Positions 53,657 to 62,699 of a stretch of DNA of 63,540 nucleotides are shown piece after piece. Both the position numbers and the translations under genes were made by a program. Under the pieces are notes generated by a model. That model did no database searches. It worked only from the letters and a program-made list of their open reading frames with translations, and was not told the DNA's origin. Source of the stretch: an uncultured Flavobacteriaceae bacterium (GTDB lineage: Bacteria > Bacteroidota > Bacteroidia > Flavobacteriales > Flavobacteriaceae); assembly GCA_905479625.1 (NCBI GenBank), contig CAJQNF010000031.1, positions 1 through 63,540 of the forward strand, written 5' to 3'. The first letter of the stretch is position 1; every line of letters begins with the position of its first letter.

Positions 53657-54538
53657 TCACTTTTCAGTAATTGCATTTTCATAAACACTATTTAATCTAT
53701 AGTTAACTACTCTTTGAGGAATTGTCCATTTTTGATAATATAGGTCCGAAAAATCAATAATGTCATTATACGCTACGAACACTTCATGTTCTTTTTCAAA
53801 AATTAATAGTTTTTGGCAAAAAGCATCGAGGCCTATTTTAGGGGTTTTGTTCATCGCTTTGCCTCCTGGTGCTGGTGCTCCAAATAGAATTAAAGTGGTA
53901 GGGTCTATAGCGACGCCGTAAAGTGATCCTTCCTTTTTGAAATCGATCTCACCAAAAATTTTAGTATCACCTTGTTCTTGAATACTCTTTTTTAAATGAT
54001 CGATAGTTGTAACGAAATCAAAATCGGACTTTTTTACGATCAGTCCGAAGTTCTTACTTACGGCCTTTAAATCGGTGGATGACAGGATGCCCTCGGGAAA
54101 GGAATTGACAACCGAATCCATATCTTTCGAAAATGAAATGAGATCCAAATCAGTCAATCCATGCCTTCTCCTAATAAAATCTGATGAAGTATATGCAATA
54201 CTAGCATTTACTAAATCCGGTTCTGAATAACATAATACCTTGTAAGGAAGGTCAATACCAACCAATTGGTTGATTTTTAAAAGGCTCGAATTTACTTTGG
54301 GATTAGAGAAAATGGTCACTATTGAAGGTGGGGTATAGACTTCTTCTCCCTCTGCCAATCGAGAATGATCAATACGCAACACATTGTCGAATTTGGTAAT
54401 TGCACTATCTAAGACAATAACGACTTCATCAACTTTATTCCTGCTATTTAAGCCCTCTTGTGTTTCAAACTTTTTTGCAGAATTATTGCATGACAGTACG
54501 ATAGTTCCAAAAAAAACAAATCCAAATAATTTTTTCAT
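53657..54538 (-). CDS. Lipoprotein with two DUF302 domains
   Basis: The start at 54538 (MKKLFGFVFFGTIVLSC) gives a lipobox; the frame extends 16 codons upstream. Domain 1 (about residues 35-120) has DNVLRIDHSRLAEGEEVY and IVTIFSNPKVNSSLLKINQL; domain 2 (about 175-265) has TKIFGEIDFKKEGSLYGV and TTLILFGAPAPGGKAMNKTP. DUF302 proteins are often periplasmic; function unknown. Confidence 0.85.
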   Translation of the reverse strand: MKKLFGFVFFGTIVLSCNNSAKKFETQEGLNSRNKVDEVVIVLDSAITKFDNVLRIDHSRLAEGEEVYTPPSIVTIFSNPKVNSSLLKINQLVGIDLPYKVLCYSEPDLVNASIAYTSSDFIRRRHGLTDLDLISFSKDMDSVVNSFPEGILSSTDLKAVSKNFGLIVKKSDFDFVTTIDHLKKSIQEQGDTKIFGEIDFKKEGSLYGVAIDPTTLILFGAPAPGGKAMNKTPKIGLDAFCQKLLIFEKEHEVFVAYNDIIDFSDLYYQKWTIPQRVVNYRLNSVYENAITEK

Positions 54539-54586
54539 AAGTTCTTCTAAATTAAGTACCACATATTGGGTATGGTGTCGCAGCAT

Positions 54587-54647
54587 CCCGCTAGGTGCTA
54601 CCCACTATACATATTGTAGTATGCAGTTATTTTAACGCTATAGTTTA
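54587..54647 (-). other. Hairpin-rich gap before DUF302 gene
   Basis: CATATTGGGTA and TACCCACTATACATATTG can form an imperfect long stem. The sequence differs from the main repeat family but is structured. Confidence 0.3.
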
Positions 54648-55097
54648 TCATTTCTTTCTCTTAATAATGGTTAGGACTATCCCTATAATAATCACAATAA
54701 TTGATGGGTAAAAAAGGAAAAATTCAAAAAACCCAAAAATTAGATAAATGATATCGTTCAACATTGTGTCACTAAACGAAGGAATAAAGCGTTTAATCAA
54801 TAATGAACTTTTACTTAAGAGTAATGCACTTAGACCAATACTTAAGAACAGATTTAATTTAAATTTAGATTGGATAAGTTTATCAATATAAATTATAAAA
54901 CCAGCAGCTGTGAGTAATACAGCTGGAATCATTGTAAATACAGTCCATAGCATAGAAAACAAACCCTGTAATTGTCCCTTATTGCCAGTAGGTAATTCTT
55001 TAACAAATAAAAAAGGAGCAAAACTTATTATCAGTAATAATAATCCTATTATGAAAATAGTTATGCTTTTTAATTTTTTTAATTTCCCTATTAACAT
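54648..55097 (-). CDS. Unknown membrane protein with four helices
   Basis: 149 residues: helices near 12-32, 45-70, 80-97 and 115-145, with a cytoplasmic KDLIQSKFKLN-like basic turn. No family. Independent-looking gene flanked by structured gaps. Confidence 0.65.
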   Translation of the reverse strand: MLIGKLKKLKSITIFIIGLLLLIISFAPFLFVKELPTGNKGQLQGLFSMLWTVFTMIPAVLLTAAGFIIYIDKLIQSKFKLNLFLSIGLSALLLSKSSLLIKRFIPSFSDTMLNDIIYLIFGFFEFFLFYPSIIVIIIGIVLTIIKRKK

Positions 55098-55134
55098 TCA
55101 TTATTTTAAAATCACCTAAACAAGGTTTAAGGTA

Positions 55135-55158
55135 ATTGCTTATAACGGACCGTTATAT
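55135..55158 (-). repeat. Palindromic ATAACGG/CCGTTAT element
   Basis: ATAACGG-A-CCGTTAT is a perfect palindrome on the plus strand, flanked by AATTGCTT and ATGCCGTTTT. The flanking AATTGCTT resembles the start of cassette repeats, so this could be a short relative. Confidence 0.35.
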
Positions 55159-55164
55159 GCCGTT

Positions 55165-56859
55165 TTATTTTATTGAATAAACTACTTTTCCCTTAAAAAG
55201 GGTGGTTTGAACTTCTGTTTTATGAATTTCTATAGGTTCTATTTCAAACAAATTATGATTTAATACAATCATATCAGCCGATTTCCCCTCTTCAATAGAT
55301 CCCGTTACATGATCTAATTTTAATACCCAAGCAGCATTGATGGTGTGGGCTTTTATCGTTTCTTTTAAGGTTAACGCATGTTGAGGCCCCATTTTAGCAA
55401 TCTCAGGTTTTCCAGGAAATCCACGAGTGATAGTGGCTTCCATTCCAAACCATGGCCATAAAACTGCAGCAGGAGCATCACTATGGTTGAATAATTTCAT
55501 ACCAGCATCCCATCTTACGCGATTATCATACATTCTGTCCCATGTTTCTGGTTTTAATACGGGTTTAATTCCTTGAACATTGTATGCAACGGGCGCATTT
55601 AATGGTGGCCATATACTACAAGCCACTTCTAAATCAACAAATCGTTTAAAATCATCGGAGTGCACTAAACTTGCATGATCAATATGATGGCGTAAACGAT
55701 TGTTTCCATTGGCTTTAATGGTAGTTTCATAGCCATCCAAGGTAGCTCTTACAGTTCCATCACCTATAGCATGGACTTTTACTTGAAAACCAGCAGCGTC
55801 TAATTGTGCAATATATTCAGTGAAATCATCAATTTTAACGAAAGGATTGGCTGATTTTTCAGCATCAGCAAACCCATCAATTAGTGCTTCAGAATAGGAT
55901 TCAATGGAGCCTCCCATCCCTATTTTTACGGCTTTATGTCCAGGTAAATCATAACTGTCCCACCATCTATTTAATTCTTCTACCGAAGTCAATTCAGGTG
56001 TACCAAGATTACCACCTAAGTATAAAACTAAGTGTTGATTTATTTTATCTTCCTGTTTTAGTTCTTGATAAGGCTGCAAATCAACTTCAAAAACATAGGC
56101 ATCTCCAGCAGCTGTTATTCCTTTAGATGTAGCCTCATTTAATAACTTCATATAGGCCGTTTTACGCAATTTAACATCAAAGGGTGGCATAACAGCATAA
56201 AATGCATTTAGTCCACCTTCATATGCCATACCTGCAGGACTATTATCCTTTGTCCGACTATAAAATGTATCTGGAGTGTCTTTGGTATCTTTCGATATTC
56301 CGGCGGCTTCCATGGCCTTGGTATTGAACCAAGCGGTATGTCCACCAGTCTCATCTTCTATAAATGCAGGTCTATCAGGGATGAGTTCATCTAAGAATTC
56401 TCTAGTCAATGTTTCTGGTGACATGGCAGGAACAGAAAACCCTGCACCGATAAACCATTCAAGATCTTTTGGGTAGTTAGCAATTGCCTCCTTAAGCGCT
56501 GTTAATGTCATTTCTTCCGTAGGTTCGTAAAAAGTTCCTGGAAGTGAGCAATAAACTCTCTTTGGCATAACCAATGCTGGATGAATATGAGGGTCTCCTA
56601 AACCAGGCATTGCAAATTGACCAGCCAAATCAATCACCTCTGTTTTTTCGCCAACAAAGGATTCCGCTTCTGCATTAGAGCCAACTTTAATGAATTTACC
56701 TTCTCTAATCGCAACAGCTTCAACCCAAGGGGAATCCTCATTTACGGTATATATCTTACCGTTTATGTAAACAGTATCCGCATTATTCACTTCTTTCTTA
56801 TCGATTGCACAACCTATTAGAAACGTATATACAATAAGACTTATAATAAAAGTTCTCAT
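55165..56859 (-). CDS. Amidohydrolase-family lipoprotein (YtcJ-like)
   Basis: 564 residues. Lipobox TFLIGC at about residue 17. The amidohydrolase core shows DLAGQFAMPGLGDPHIHPAL (HxH metal motif), VKVHAIGDGTVRATLDGY, RHHIDHASLVHSDDFKRF and FNHSDAPAAVLWPWFGMEAT (Asp). YtcJ-type enzymes hydrolyse amides or formamides. The end TTLFKGKVVYS is typical. Confidence 0.9.
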   Translation of the reverse strand: MRTFIISLIVYTFLIGCAIDKKEVNNADTVYINGKIYTVNEDSPWVEAVAIREGKFIKVGSNAEAESFVGEKTEVIDLAGQFAMPGLGDPHIHPALVMPKRVYCSLPGTFYEPTEEMTLTALKEAIANYPKDLEWFIGAGFSVPAMSPETLTREFLDELIPDRPAFIEDETGGHTAWFNTKAMEAAGISKDTKDTPDTFYSRTKDNSPAGMAYEGGLNAFYAVMPPFDVKLRKTAYMKLLNEATSKGITAAGDAYVFEVDLQPYQELKQEDKINQHLVLYLGGNLGTPELTSVEELNRWWDSYDLPGHKAVKIGMGGSIESYSEALIDGFADAEKSANPFVKIDDFTEYIAQLDAAGFQVKVHAIGDGTVRATLDGYETTIKANGNNRLRHHIDHASLVHSDDFKRFVDLEVACSIWPPLNAPVAYNVQGIKPVLKPETWDRMYDNRVRWDAGMKLFNHSDAPAAVLWPWFGMEATITRGFPGKPEIAKMGPQHALTLKETIKAHTINAAWVLKLDHVTGSIEEGKSADMIVLNHNLFEIEPIEIHKTEVQTTLFKGKVVYSIK

Positions 56860-56889
56860 AATTTTTATTTTATATGGTATCCGACTTTT

Positions 56890-57010
56890 TATGCTTAAGT
56901 AGTAGCCAGGTTAATTAACAAATTTAATAATAATATTAGAACGAACCATAGGGTAATCTGCAAGGCATTCCGAGTATACAGAGAAAGAGTAATAAATTAT
57001 AAAGTTCTTC
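56890..57010 (-). repeat. Cassette-type intergenic repeat (copy G)
   Basis: Plus strand TAGCCAGGTTAATTAACAAA, GAACGAACCATAGGGTAATC and AATAAATTATA correspond, in order, to blocks of copy B (TGGCTA...AATTAG, GAACCA...GGAAAAT, AATTAATTATA). No other gene in this 252-bp gap. Confidence 0.45.
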
Positions 57011-57111
57011 AATGGCCTTAATATTGTCAGCGGCTATATTATCAAAAGATCTGAAATTAGAGATTTAGTAATTAACAATACACGATAATTTTTCATTTTT
57101 TGTGAATCTGG

Positions 57112-58284
57112 TTATAATTCTAACATTTTTCCATCCGCTAATATTCGGTAGTATTTGCCTTCAGTTATTAGTAAGCCTTCTGACTTTTTATTAGGCCAAT
57201 TTTTATTGTAATCTTTTGGATGTTTTACGTCAATAGCAAACACTTTTCCATTGTATAATTTTTTAACCGACCATTGCAATGTATGACCTACAACAATAGA
57301 TTTAGCATTAAATTTATTCAATCCTTTTTCTACTTCCTTTTGAGACAAATCATCTTTAAAATAGCCTCGATACCAGCAAATTCCATTCTTGCTGGAAAGA
57401 ATTAATTGCTTAACTGATTCTTCTGGTTTAGGAAAATATGCCTGACGGTAATTATTTCTATTTATTTGATTAACCTGATCTATTGAAATATTATAATTTG
57501 CAAAATCAGGATGTATTCCTCCATGAGCAAAAAGATGACCATTAATTAGCTCTAAAGTGTTTTTAGATGTCATCCACTTTCCAATAAATGAGTTTTCATC
57601 GTATAGATTATGATGTTGCTTTCCTAAGATTGATGCTACTCCATTATATTTGTAGGAGGCAGATTTGAATTTTCCTTGCAAATTATACAATTCATGATTT
57701 CCTATAATAAAATGCACATATCCACCCTGTTTTTTAGCTTCCTGTTCTAGTTTGTATATGAACCACAGGACTTGAGTTGTTGAAAAGCCTCTATCAACAA
57801 AATCACCGACTAAAACAAGATGCCCTTTAGCAAATATCCAGTCTAAATTTTCATCAATGACCTTATTCGTGATTAGAAAATCTCGAAATGTTTTATAGCC
57901 ACTTTCAATATCTGAAATGGCAAGGATAGGTTCATTGTCAGAATAGGTAGAATTTGGGATTTCAAAATTAGAATTTAGGGTAAAATTAAAGGTTGAGTCG
58001 TCTAAAGGAAAATAGCAACTGGTGGGAATGGCTTGATTTATAGCATATTTCTTTTGATCTAGATAGAATCCATCCGTTTTATTTCCTTTAATGTATTTGA
58101 CATTTAAAGTACTATCCGTTTCATAAAAAACATATGGACCTTCTTTTTCTAAGTTAATGGCTTGCGGATTGTTTCCGTATTCCAAACTCCCATTTAATGC
58201 GATAACAACCACTATACCAACTAGTAACAAACTTATGATGGTTCCGGAAATATGTTTTAAATATCTAATTATTCTTTTTTTCAT
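57112..58284 (-). CDS. Metallophosphoesterase (calcineurin-like)
   Basis: 390 residues, membrane anchor at 14-32. EPILAISDIESGYKTFRDF is the first metal motif (DxE rather than the usual DxH), followed by LVGDFVDRGFSTTQVLWFI, HFIIGNHELYNLQGKF, HGGIHPDF and KSIVVGHTLQWSVK. The other ligands are intact. DIE in place of DxH occurs in related Bacteroidota proteins, to my recollection. A predicted periplasmic phosphatase. Confidence 0.88.
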   Translation of the reverse strand: MKKRIIRYLKHISGTIISLLLVGIVVVIALNGSLEYGNNPQAINLEKEGPYVFYETDSTLNVKYIKGNKTDGFYLDQKKYAINQAIPTSCYFPLDDSTFNFTLNSNFEIPNSTYSDNEPILAISDIESGYKTFRDFLITNKVIDENLDWIFAKGHLVLVGDFVDRGFSTTQVLWFIYKLEQEAKKQGGYVHFIIGNHELYNLQGKFKSASYKYNGVASILGKQHHNLYDENSFIGKWMTSKNTLELINGHLFAHGGIHPDFANYNISIDQVNQINRNNYRQAYFPKPEESVKQLILSSKNGICWYRGYFKDDLSQKEVEKGLNKFNAKSIVVGHTLQWSVKKLYNGKVFAIDVKHPKDYNKNWPNKKSEGLLITEGKYYRILADGKMLEL

Positions 58285-58312
58285 TTCTGTTATTTTTTGA
58301 ATTAATTTTATA

Positions 58313-58320
58313 CAAAACTA
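58313..58320 (-). promoter_or_regulatory. -7 box (TAGTTTTG) of the metallophosphoesterase gene
   Basis: The minus strand reads TAGTTTTG, 29 bp before the ATG. A TTG on that strand at 58347-58345 is 24 bp away, slightly long. Confidence 0.4.
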
Positions 58321-58372
58321 ACGTCAAGCTATTGGTAATTAAAACAATTGGGATAAACAGACAGGTACACGT

Positions 58373-58433
58373 GACACAAAAATTGTGTCTGTGTTCAAAA
58401 TGATTTTGTAACACTTTTGACTAATTTGAACAC
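58373..58433. promoter_or_regulatory. Two inverted repeats in the divergent promoter region
   Basis: GACACAA-AAA-TTGTGTC (58373-58389) is a perfect 7+3+7 palindrome. GTGTTCAAA (58391-58399) and TTTGAACAC (58425-58433) form a perfect 9-bp inverted repeat with a 25-nt spacer. They lie between the divergent metallophosphoesterase and histidine kinase genes and are good candidate operators. Confidence 0.5.
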
Positions 58434-58494
58434 GTTTAAAAGGTCGTTTGTCAACTTCTTTTGCCATGAAGTTATTTCAGCTTAGTTTTACAGT

Positions 58495-59310
58495 ATGATA
58501 TTGAATATAACTAAGAGAAAATGGTCTGTAATTATTGGAGTTGCCATAGTAGTTGCACTAATTCCAATTGTAATTACCGTTTTTGAATTAATTACAACAG
58601 ATAAAGAGTCTGTTGTCTTCTTAGAAAATTACCCTACTTCAATTGGTGTGCTTGTTCTTTTATACTACGCATTACTTATTATTTTAGGTGTTTTTTGGTT
58701 TACAAAGCAAGTTGTTTCATTTTTTAAATTAAAAAACGAAAATTCAAAAGCAGAGTTACAGCATTTAAAAAATCAGGTAAATCCGCACTTCTTTTTTAAT
58801 ACTCTCAATAATTTGTACGGTCTTGTTGGGAATGATACAAAAAAAGCGCAAGAGTTAATCCTGAAGCTTTCAGATATCATGCGATACAGCATTTACGAAG
58901 GTGAAAAAGACGAGGTAAATCTCAATGCAGAAGTTGATTATTTAAAGAATTATATTGAGCTTCATAAAATGCGTTATCACAAACCAATTGATGTTAAATT
59001 TGAAGTTGAAATTGAAGAGGATTACAAAGTAATGCCTTTACTTTTTATTATTCTTTTAGAAAATGCATTTAAACATGGCATAGAGAACTTAAGTAAAGGT
59101 GCCTATGTTCACGTTCATATATCCGCAAAGAACAATAATGTGAACTTGGAATTAGAAAATAATTTTGATCCTACGCTTACAAAAGAAGACAACGGAATTG
59201 GATTGAAAAATTTAAAACGAAGATTAGAGTTGGTGTATCCCAAAAAACATACCTTATCTTTTTCTACCGCAGAAAATGTTTACAAAGCAAAATTAGCATT
59301 ACAGTTATGA
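58495..59310 (+). CDS. LytS-type sensor histidine kinase
   Basis: 271 residues. Two helices at about 13-33 and 48-72, then the His_kinase domain with QHLKNQVNPHFFFNTLNNLY (phospho-His near 95) and an HATPase region with LFIILLENAFKHGIENLS and NGIGLKNLKRRLELVYPKKH. There is no extracellular sensor loop of note. The stop overlaps the response regulator start by four bases. Confidence 0.9.
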   Translation: MILNITKRKWSVIIGVAIVVALIPIVITVFELITTDKESVVFLENYPTSIGVLVLLYYALLIILGVFWFTKQVVSFFKLKNENSKAELQHLKNQVNPHFFFNTLNNLYGLVGNDTKKAQELILKLSDIMRYSIYEGEKDEVNLNAEVDYLKNYIELHKMRYHKPIDVKFEVEIEEDYKVMPLLFIILLENAFKHGIENLSKGAYVHVHISAKNNNVNLELENNFDPTLTKEDNGIGLKNLKRRLELVYPKKHTLSFSTAENVYKAKLALQL

Positions 59311-60005
59311 TTAAATATCTAATTATTGACGACGAATATATGGCCCATGATATTATCAAAGGCTATTGTGATTTGTTGCCAAATATGCAGTTAATGAGAA
59401 ACTGTTACGATGCCTTAGAAGCCATTGAATATTTGAATAATAACACGGTTGATTTAATTTTTCTAGATTTAAATATGCCAAAACTAAAAGGCTTTGAATT
59501 TTTAAAAACCTTGTCTACACAACCCAAAGTAATCGTAACCACAGCATATGAAGAATTTGCGCTTGAAGGGTACGAACTTAATATTTCAGATTATTTATTG
59601 AAACCATTTGGCTTTGAACGTTTTTTAAAAGCAATCAATAAAACCGTAAGTACAGCAAACAAAACAAAGAAATCCATAGTTGAGAAAAAGGAAGTAGATT
59701 CAAAAAGTATTTTTCTGAGAAGCAATAGTAAATATACACAAGTTACTATTGATACTATACAATATATTGAAGCTTCTGGAAATTATACTAAGGTGATTAC
59801 CACTAATGAAACTATTACTATTAGAGAAAAAATTTCAGGGGTGTTAGAGTTACTTCATGATTTAGATTTTATACAAGTTCACAAATCGTTTGCGGTATCA
59901 AAAAAGTATATAAACAGTATTGAAGGAAATCGAGTTTTAATTTCTGAACATATTATTCCAATTGGAAAAACCTACAAAGCAAATATTAATCAATTATTGA
60001 AGTAG
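59307..60005 (+). CDS. LytTR-family response regulator
   Basis: 232 residues. The receiver has YLIIDDEYMAHDIIKGY, DLIFLDLNMPKLKG (phospho-Asp near 54), TTAYEEFALEGYELN and LLKPFGFERFLKAI. The LytTR DNA-binding domain covers about residues 130-232 (IQYIEASGNYTKVITTNETI; VHKSFAVSKKYINSIEGNRV). It pairs with the overlapping kinase. The palindromes before the kinase are plausible targets. Confidence 0.92.
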   Translation: MIKYLIIDDEYMAHDIIKGYCDLLPNMQLMRNCYDALEAIEYLNNNTVDLIFLDLNMPKLKGFEFLKTLSTQPKVIVTTAYEEFALEGYELNISDYLLKPFGFERFLKAINKTVSTANKTKKSIVEKKEVDSKSIFLRSNSKYTQVTIDTIQYIEASGNYTKVITTNETITIREKISGVLELLHDLDFIQVHKSFAVSKKYINSIEGNRVLISEHIIPIGKTYKANINQLLK

Positions 60006-60015
60006 CTTGTTTGAC

Positions 60016-60762
60016 TCAAATAGTTGCATACCATTTAATCGCATTTTCATATAGAATCTTTTTCTGTTCACTTTCGGAAAAACTATCTTTAATCAATTTC
60101 AAATGGTCAAAGGTAAAAGGTCTTTTTGCCCTTGTCGACGGTAAGTCTGTTCCGAACATTAATGAATTTGGATTAATTGAATGGATTCTTTTCATTACCT
60201 CAGTCGGATTAAAATCTAACCTTCCAAATCCCGTTGCTTTAATTTTTACACCTTTTTCAGCCCAATAATATAATTCCGAAAGTCCCGCTTTTGAAAGCCC
60301 TAAATGATCAATTGAGAACTTAGGGATTTTTTCAAGTGTTGTTTTTAGTTCTTTTAAGTTCTTGCTATCAACATAGAGTTCTGTATTCCAACCATATTTA
60401 TCATATAAATTATTGGATAATTCCACTAAATTTTCCAAGCTTTCAGAACCTCCTCTTTTTAGGTTAAACCTGACCGCTCTAATATTAGATTGATTCAATC
60501 TCTCCAGTTCGCTTTTTTTCATTACGATTGGAATATTTGCCACACCAAAATAGTTTTTACCAAATGATTTAAGAGCATCTAATAAATATTCTTGGTCGAA
60601 CTTTTGAAATGAGCCGGAAACAATTGCTCCTCCTGCAATACCATAACTTTGTACTTTTTTCTTATAATTTTCGACTGTAAAATCAGGAGGTAAATATCCA
60701 TTGTTTTCTACCAATGGAAATTTTGGATTGATAATGTGGAAATGTGAGTCAAATATTTTCAA
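60016..60762 (-). CDS. Amidohydrolase-type TIM-barrel hydrolase (PDC hydrolase-like)
   Basis: 248 residues from a TTG start (no ATG; upstream in-frame TGA). KIFDSHFHIINPKFPLVENN gives the HxH metal motif. FGVANIPIVMKKSELERLNQ, AVRFNLKRGG, KFSIDHLGLSK and LMFGTDLPSTRAKRPF (Asp) fit the 2-pyrone-4,6-dicarboxylate hydrolase-like subgroup. Substrate unknown. The start overlaps a lipoprotein leader remnant. Confidence 0.82.
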   Translation of the reverse strand: MKIFDSHFHIINPKFPLVENNGYLPPDFTVENYKKKVQSYGIAGGAIVSGSFQKFDQEYLLDALKSFGKNYFGVANIPIVMKKSELERLNQSNIRAVRFNLKRGGSESLENLVELSNNLYDKYGWNTELYVDSKNLKELKTTLEKIPKFSIDHLGLSKAGLSELYYWAEKGVKIKATGFGRLDFNPTEVMKRIHSINPNSLMFGTDLPSTRAKRPFTFDHLKLIKDSFSESEQKKILYENAIKWYATI

Positions 60763-60875
60763 AGGTATTTTTCCTTTATGGACTCAATGTTAACTGACTC
60801 CGGTTGATCATTTTTTACTTTGGGTTCTTCGCTCTGATTTTGGCAACTATAAAGTGACAAAAACAAAATAATTCG
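60759..60875 (-). pseudogene. Lipoprotein leader remnant upstream of the amidohydrolase
   Basis: An open frame without ATG reads RIILFLSLYSCQNQSEEPKV, a typical lipobox, then runs to a TGA that overlaps the TTG start of the next gene in another frame. It is either a decayed small lipoprotein gene or the original N-terminus of the amidohydrolase lost by a one-base shift. Confidence 0.45.
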
Positions 60876-60943
60876 TCAGAATGTATTTCTGGATACATGA
60901 CAATTAACTTGTGCGTATCATCTATATAAACTAAAGATTAGTG

Positions 60944-61672
60944 TCACATATGCTTCCAGGTGACCTCTCCATCCCAATCGCCCCAACTTTGTATGACGCG
61001 AAGTCGTGTGAACGAGGTGCGGTCTGAAAGGAGTCCGGCCTTATCTTCGTCTATACGAGTGCGGTGTGTGCCGGGTCGATAGGCAGCCTTGAGCATCCCC
61101 TCATCTGAGTGCCAGAGCGACATTGTAAAGCCGTCAAGTCCATCGAAGCCTGCGCGAAAAACCGCCCGACGTAAATTTGATGCATTCGTCCCGTAAGCCT
61201 CCAGAACTTCAACAACACCTGCCACGAAACGCTTGATGCGCGGAAGCGTCTCAGCGTCGCGCGACACAAAACCTGCCGAAGTTAGAACTATAAGTGGTCC
61301 GCCTGGATCCAAATGGGCCGCGCGGACAGCATCCCCTTTTTGAAGATATCCGCGCCAGTTGACCATACCGCGATGCGTCACCGGTACGCTAAGGCAGTGC
61401 CAGGATGCCACGGTCTCTTTGAGCCAGGGCATGGCCTCACCCGGCGCGGCTACCATCGCCTCTGCGGCGGCTCGGCTTTGCCAAATACCTACGCCTCCCC
61501 AAATGTCGCTCACACCAGTGAGCATCCCATCTGGTCCAACGTCGTAATGCGGTCCGAACAACCAGCAGTCGGGTCCGACAACCGGCGGAAAGGCTCTATC
61601 CATAGATGAGATCGGCTCGGGAAACTTCAGTCTGTGAAAAGTGATCCAGTCATGCGCTTTTGTGTCTGTCAT
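60944..61672 (-). CDS. GC-rich CrtA/spheroidene-monooxygenase-like protein, probably acquired
   Basis: 242 residues. GGPLIVLTSAGFVSRDAETL, FRAGFDGLDGFTMSLWHSDE, MLKAAYRPGTHRTRI and FTRLRVIQSWGDWDG resemble spheroidene monooxygenase-type (CrtA) proteins, though other heme monooxygenase-like folds are possible. Base composition is unlike any neighbour: 42 of 60 bases are G or C in 61441-61500 by my count. A copy of the intergenic repeat precedes it. Likely recent transfer from a high-GC bacterium. No carotenoid genes are nearby, so its present role is unclear. Confidence 0.7.
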   Translation of the reverse strand: MTDTKAHDWITFHRLKFPEPISSMDRAFPPVVGPDCWLFGPHYDVGPDGMLTGVSDIWGGVGIWQSRAAAEAMVAAPGEAMPWLKETVASWHCLSVPVTHRGMVNWRGYLQKGDAVRAAHLDPGGPLIVLTSAGFVSRDAETLPRIKRFVAGVVEVLEAYGTNASNLRRAVFRAGFDGLDGFTMSLWHSDEGMLKAAYRPGTHRTRIDEDKAGLLSDRTSFTRLRVIQSWGDWDGEVTWKHM

Positions 61673-61770
61673 ATCGCTATCATTTTATATTTAGGCTTAA
61701 CTGAGTTTTCTGCTTAAGCAAGTAAATAAAGATAGCCACATTTTAGCAGAATGTTGCATACTTTATTGGT
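61673..61770 (-). repeat. Cassette-type repeat with GTTAAGC end (copy F)
   Basis: The minus strand has TGCAACATTCTG, TGGCTATCTTTATTTACTTG and CTTAAGC, ending CAGTTAAGCC, which contains an exact GTTRRRY core. It separates the DUF5996 gene from the GC-rich gene. Confidence 0.5.
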
Positions 61771-61782
61771 GTGACTTTCTTA

Positions 61783-62694
61783 TTATTTTCTCTCAAGTTT
61801 AGTTTGATCCCATTGAGAAGTGTTAACTGCCGCATCATAAGTACTCTGTAAAAATGATAATAATACTTTTTCAGGGTTTGTAGAGTTTTGTAGGTCGTCA
61901 TATTTTAAGAAAAATTCTCCCATCTCATCACTCCAAAAAGCATGTTTAGGTTGCACTTTTTGTTTTCCAAATTCAGTAGAACTGGGATATGCATAAGCAT
62001 AAAAAGCAGGGAAAGGAAAATCTTTAGAACCTAGCCAGAAACCAGCACTGCTTACTTCTTTAGAATACGCTTCCTGCATTACGTCCAAGGGCATATTTGG
62101 CATACCCCCTTGGTGTAAAGGCGCATCATTTCCTGAAAACCTTGTAACTGCTAAATCAAATGCTCCCCAGAATAAATGAACTGGACTCGCTTTACCAATA
62201 AAATCACTTCTAAATTGATTTAATACTTCATTTACCTTGAGCATAGCTTTCCAAATTGCTTGTACAGCATCCTTATCATACGATTTGTTAATGGTGTTCT
62301 CACGGAAAGGAACAGCCGGCTCGATTTCATTCGGACGCGCATGTATCTTCACATCTATACCTAAGGAATTCAACTTCTCAAAAAGCTCCTGATAAAAGTC
62401 AGCTACCGTCCTCGGGTATAAGTCCATTTCAGCCCTTCCGGCATTTGAACATTCAATAATTAATTTGTGTTGTTTAAAATCAAAATCTATTTGAAAAATT
62501 CTGCCCTTATAAGGAATCGGGTTAGTAGTGAATCCTTTTGAACTTATATATAGTGGGACATGCCATGAATGGTTTTGCCAAGGCATTGTTTTTAATCTTA
62601 CCTTTCCAACAATTTGAATCCAATGATGAAGAGTTTCGAGAGTTTCTTGAATATCTGCAAAGTTTAAATCTGGCCAGGTTTGTTTATTGCTCAT
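61783..62694 (-). CDS. DUF5996-family protein
   Basis: 303 residues, soluble. WPDLNFADIQETLETLHHWI, RLKTMPWQNHSWHVPLYISS, FREDT-like FRENTINKSYDK and FWGAFDLAVTRFSGNDAPLH match DUF5996, a conserved cytoplasmic family of unknown function. His and Asp residues in the HWHVPLY and FDLAVTRFSG segments might form a metal site; that is inference. Confidence 0.85.
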   Translation of the reverse strand: MSNKQTWPDLNFADIQETLETLHHWIQIVGKVRLKTMPWQNHSWHVPLYISSKGFTTNPIPYKGRIFQIDFDFKQHKLIIECSNAGRAEMDLYPRTVADFYQELFEKLNSLGIDVKIHARPNEIEPAVPFRENTINKSYDKDAVQAIWKAMLKVNEVLNQFRSDFIGKASPVHLFWGAFDLAVTRFSGNDAPLHQGGMPNMPLDVMQEAYSKEVSSAGFWLGSKDFPFPAFYAYAYPSSTEFGKQKVQPKHAFWSDEMGEFFLKYDDLQNSTNPEKVLLSFLQSTYDAAVNTSQWDQTKLERK

Positions 62695-62699
62695 ATTTT

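Noticed and set aside
60820-60899. Frame starting MYPEIHSDELF from ATG 60899
   Set aside because: Out of frame with the lipobox reading and without protein-like features.
61313-61609. 98-codon plus-strand frame in the GC-rich gene
   Set aside because: Stop codons are rare in GC-rich DNA, so antisense frames there are expected by chance.
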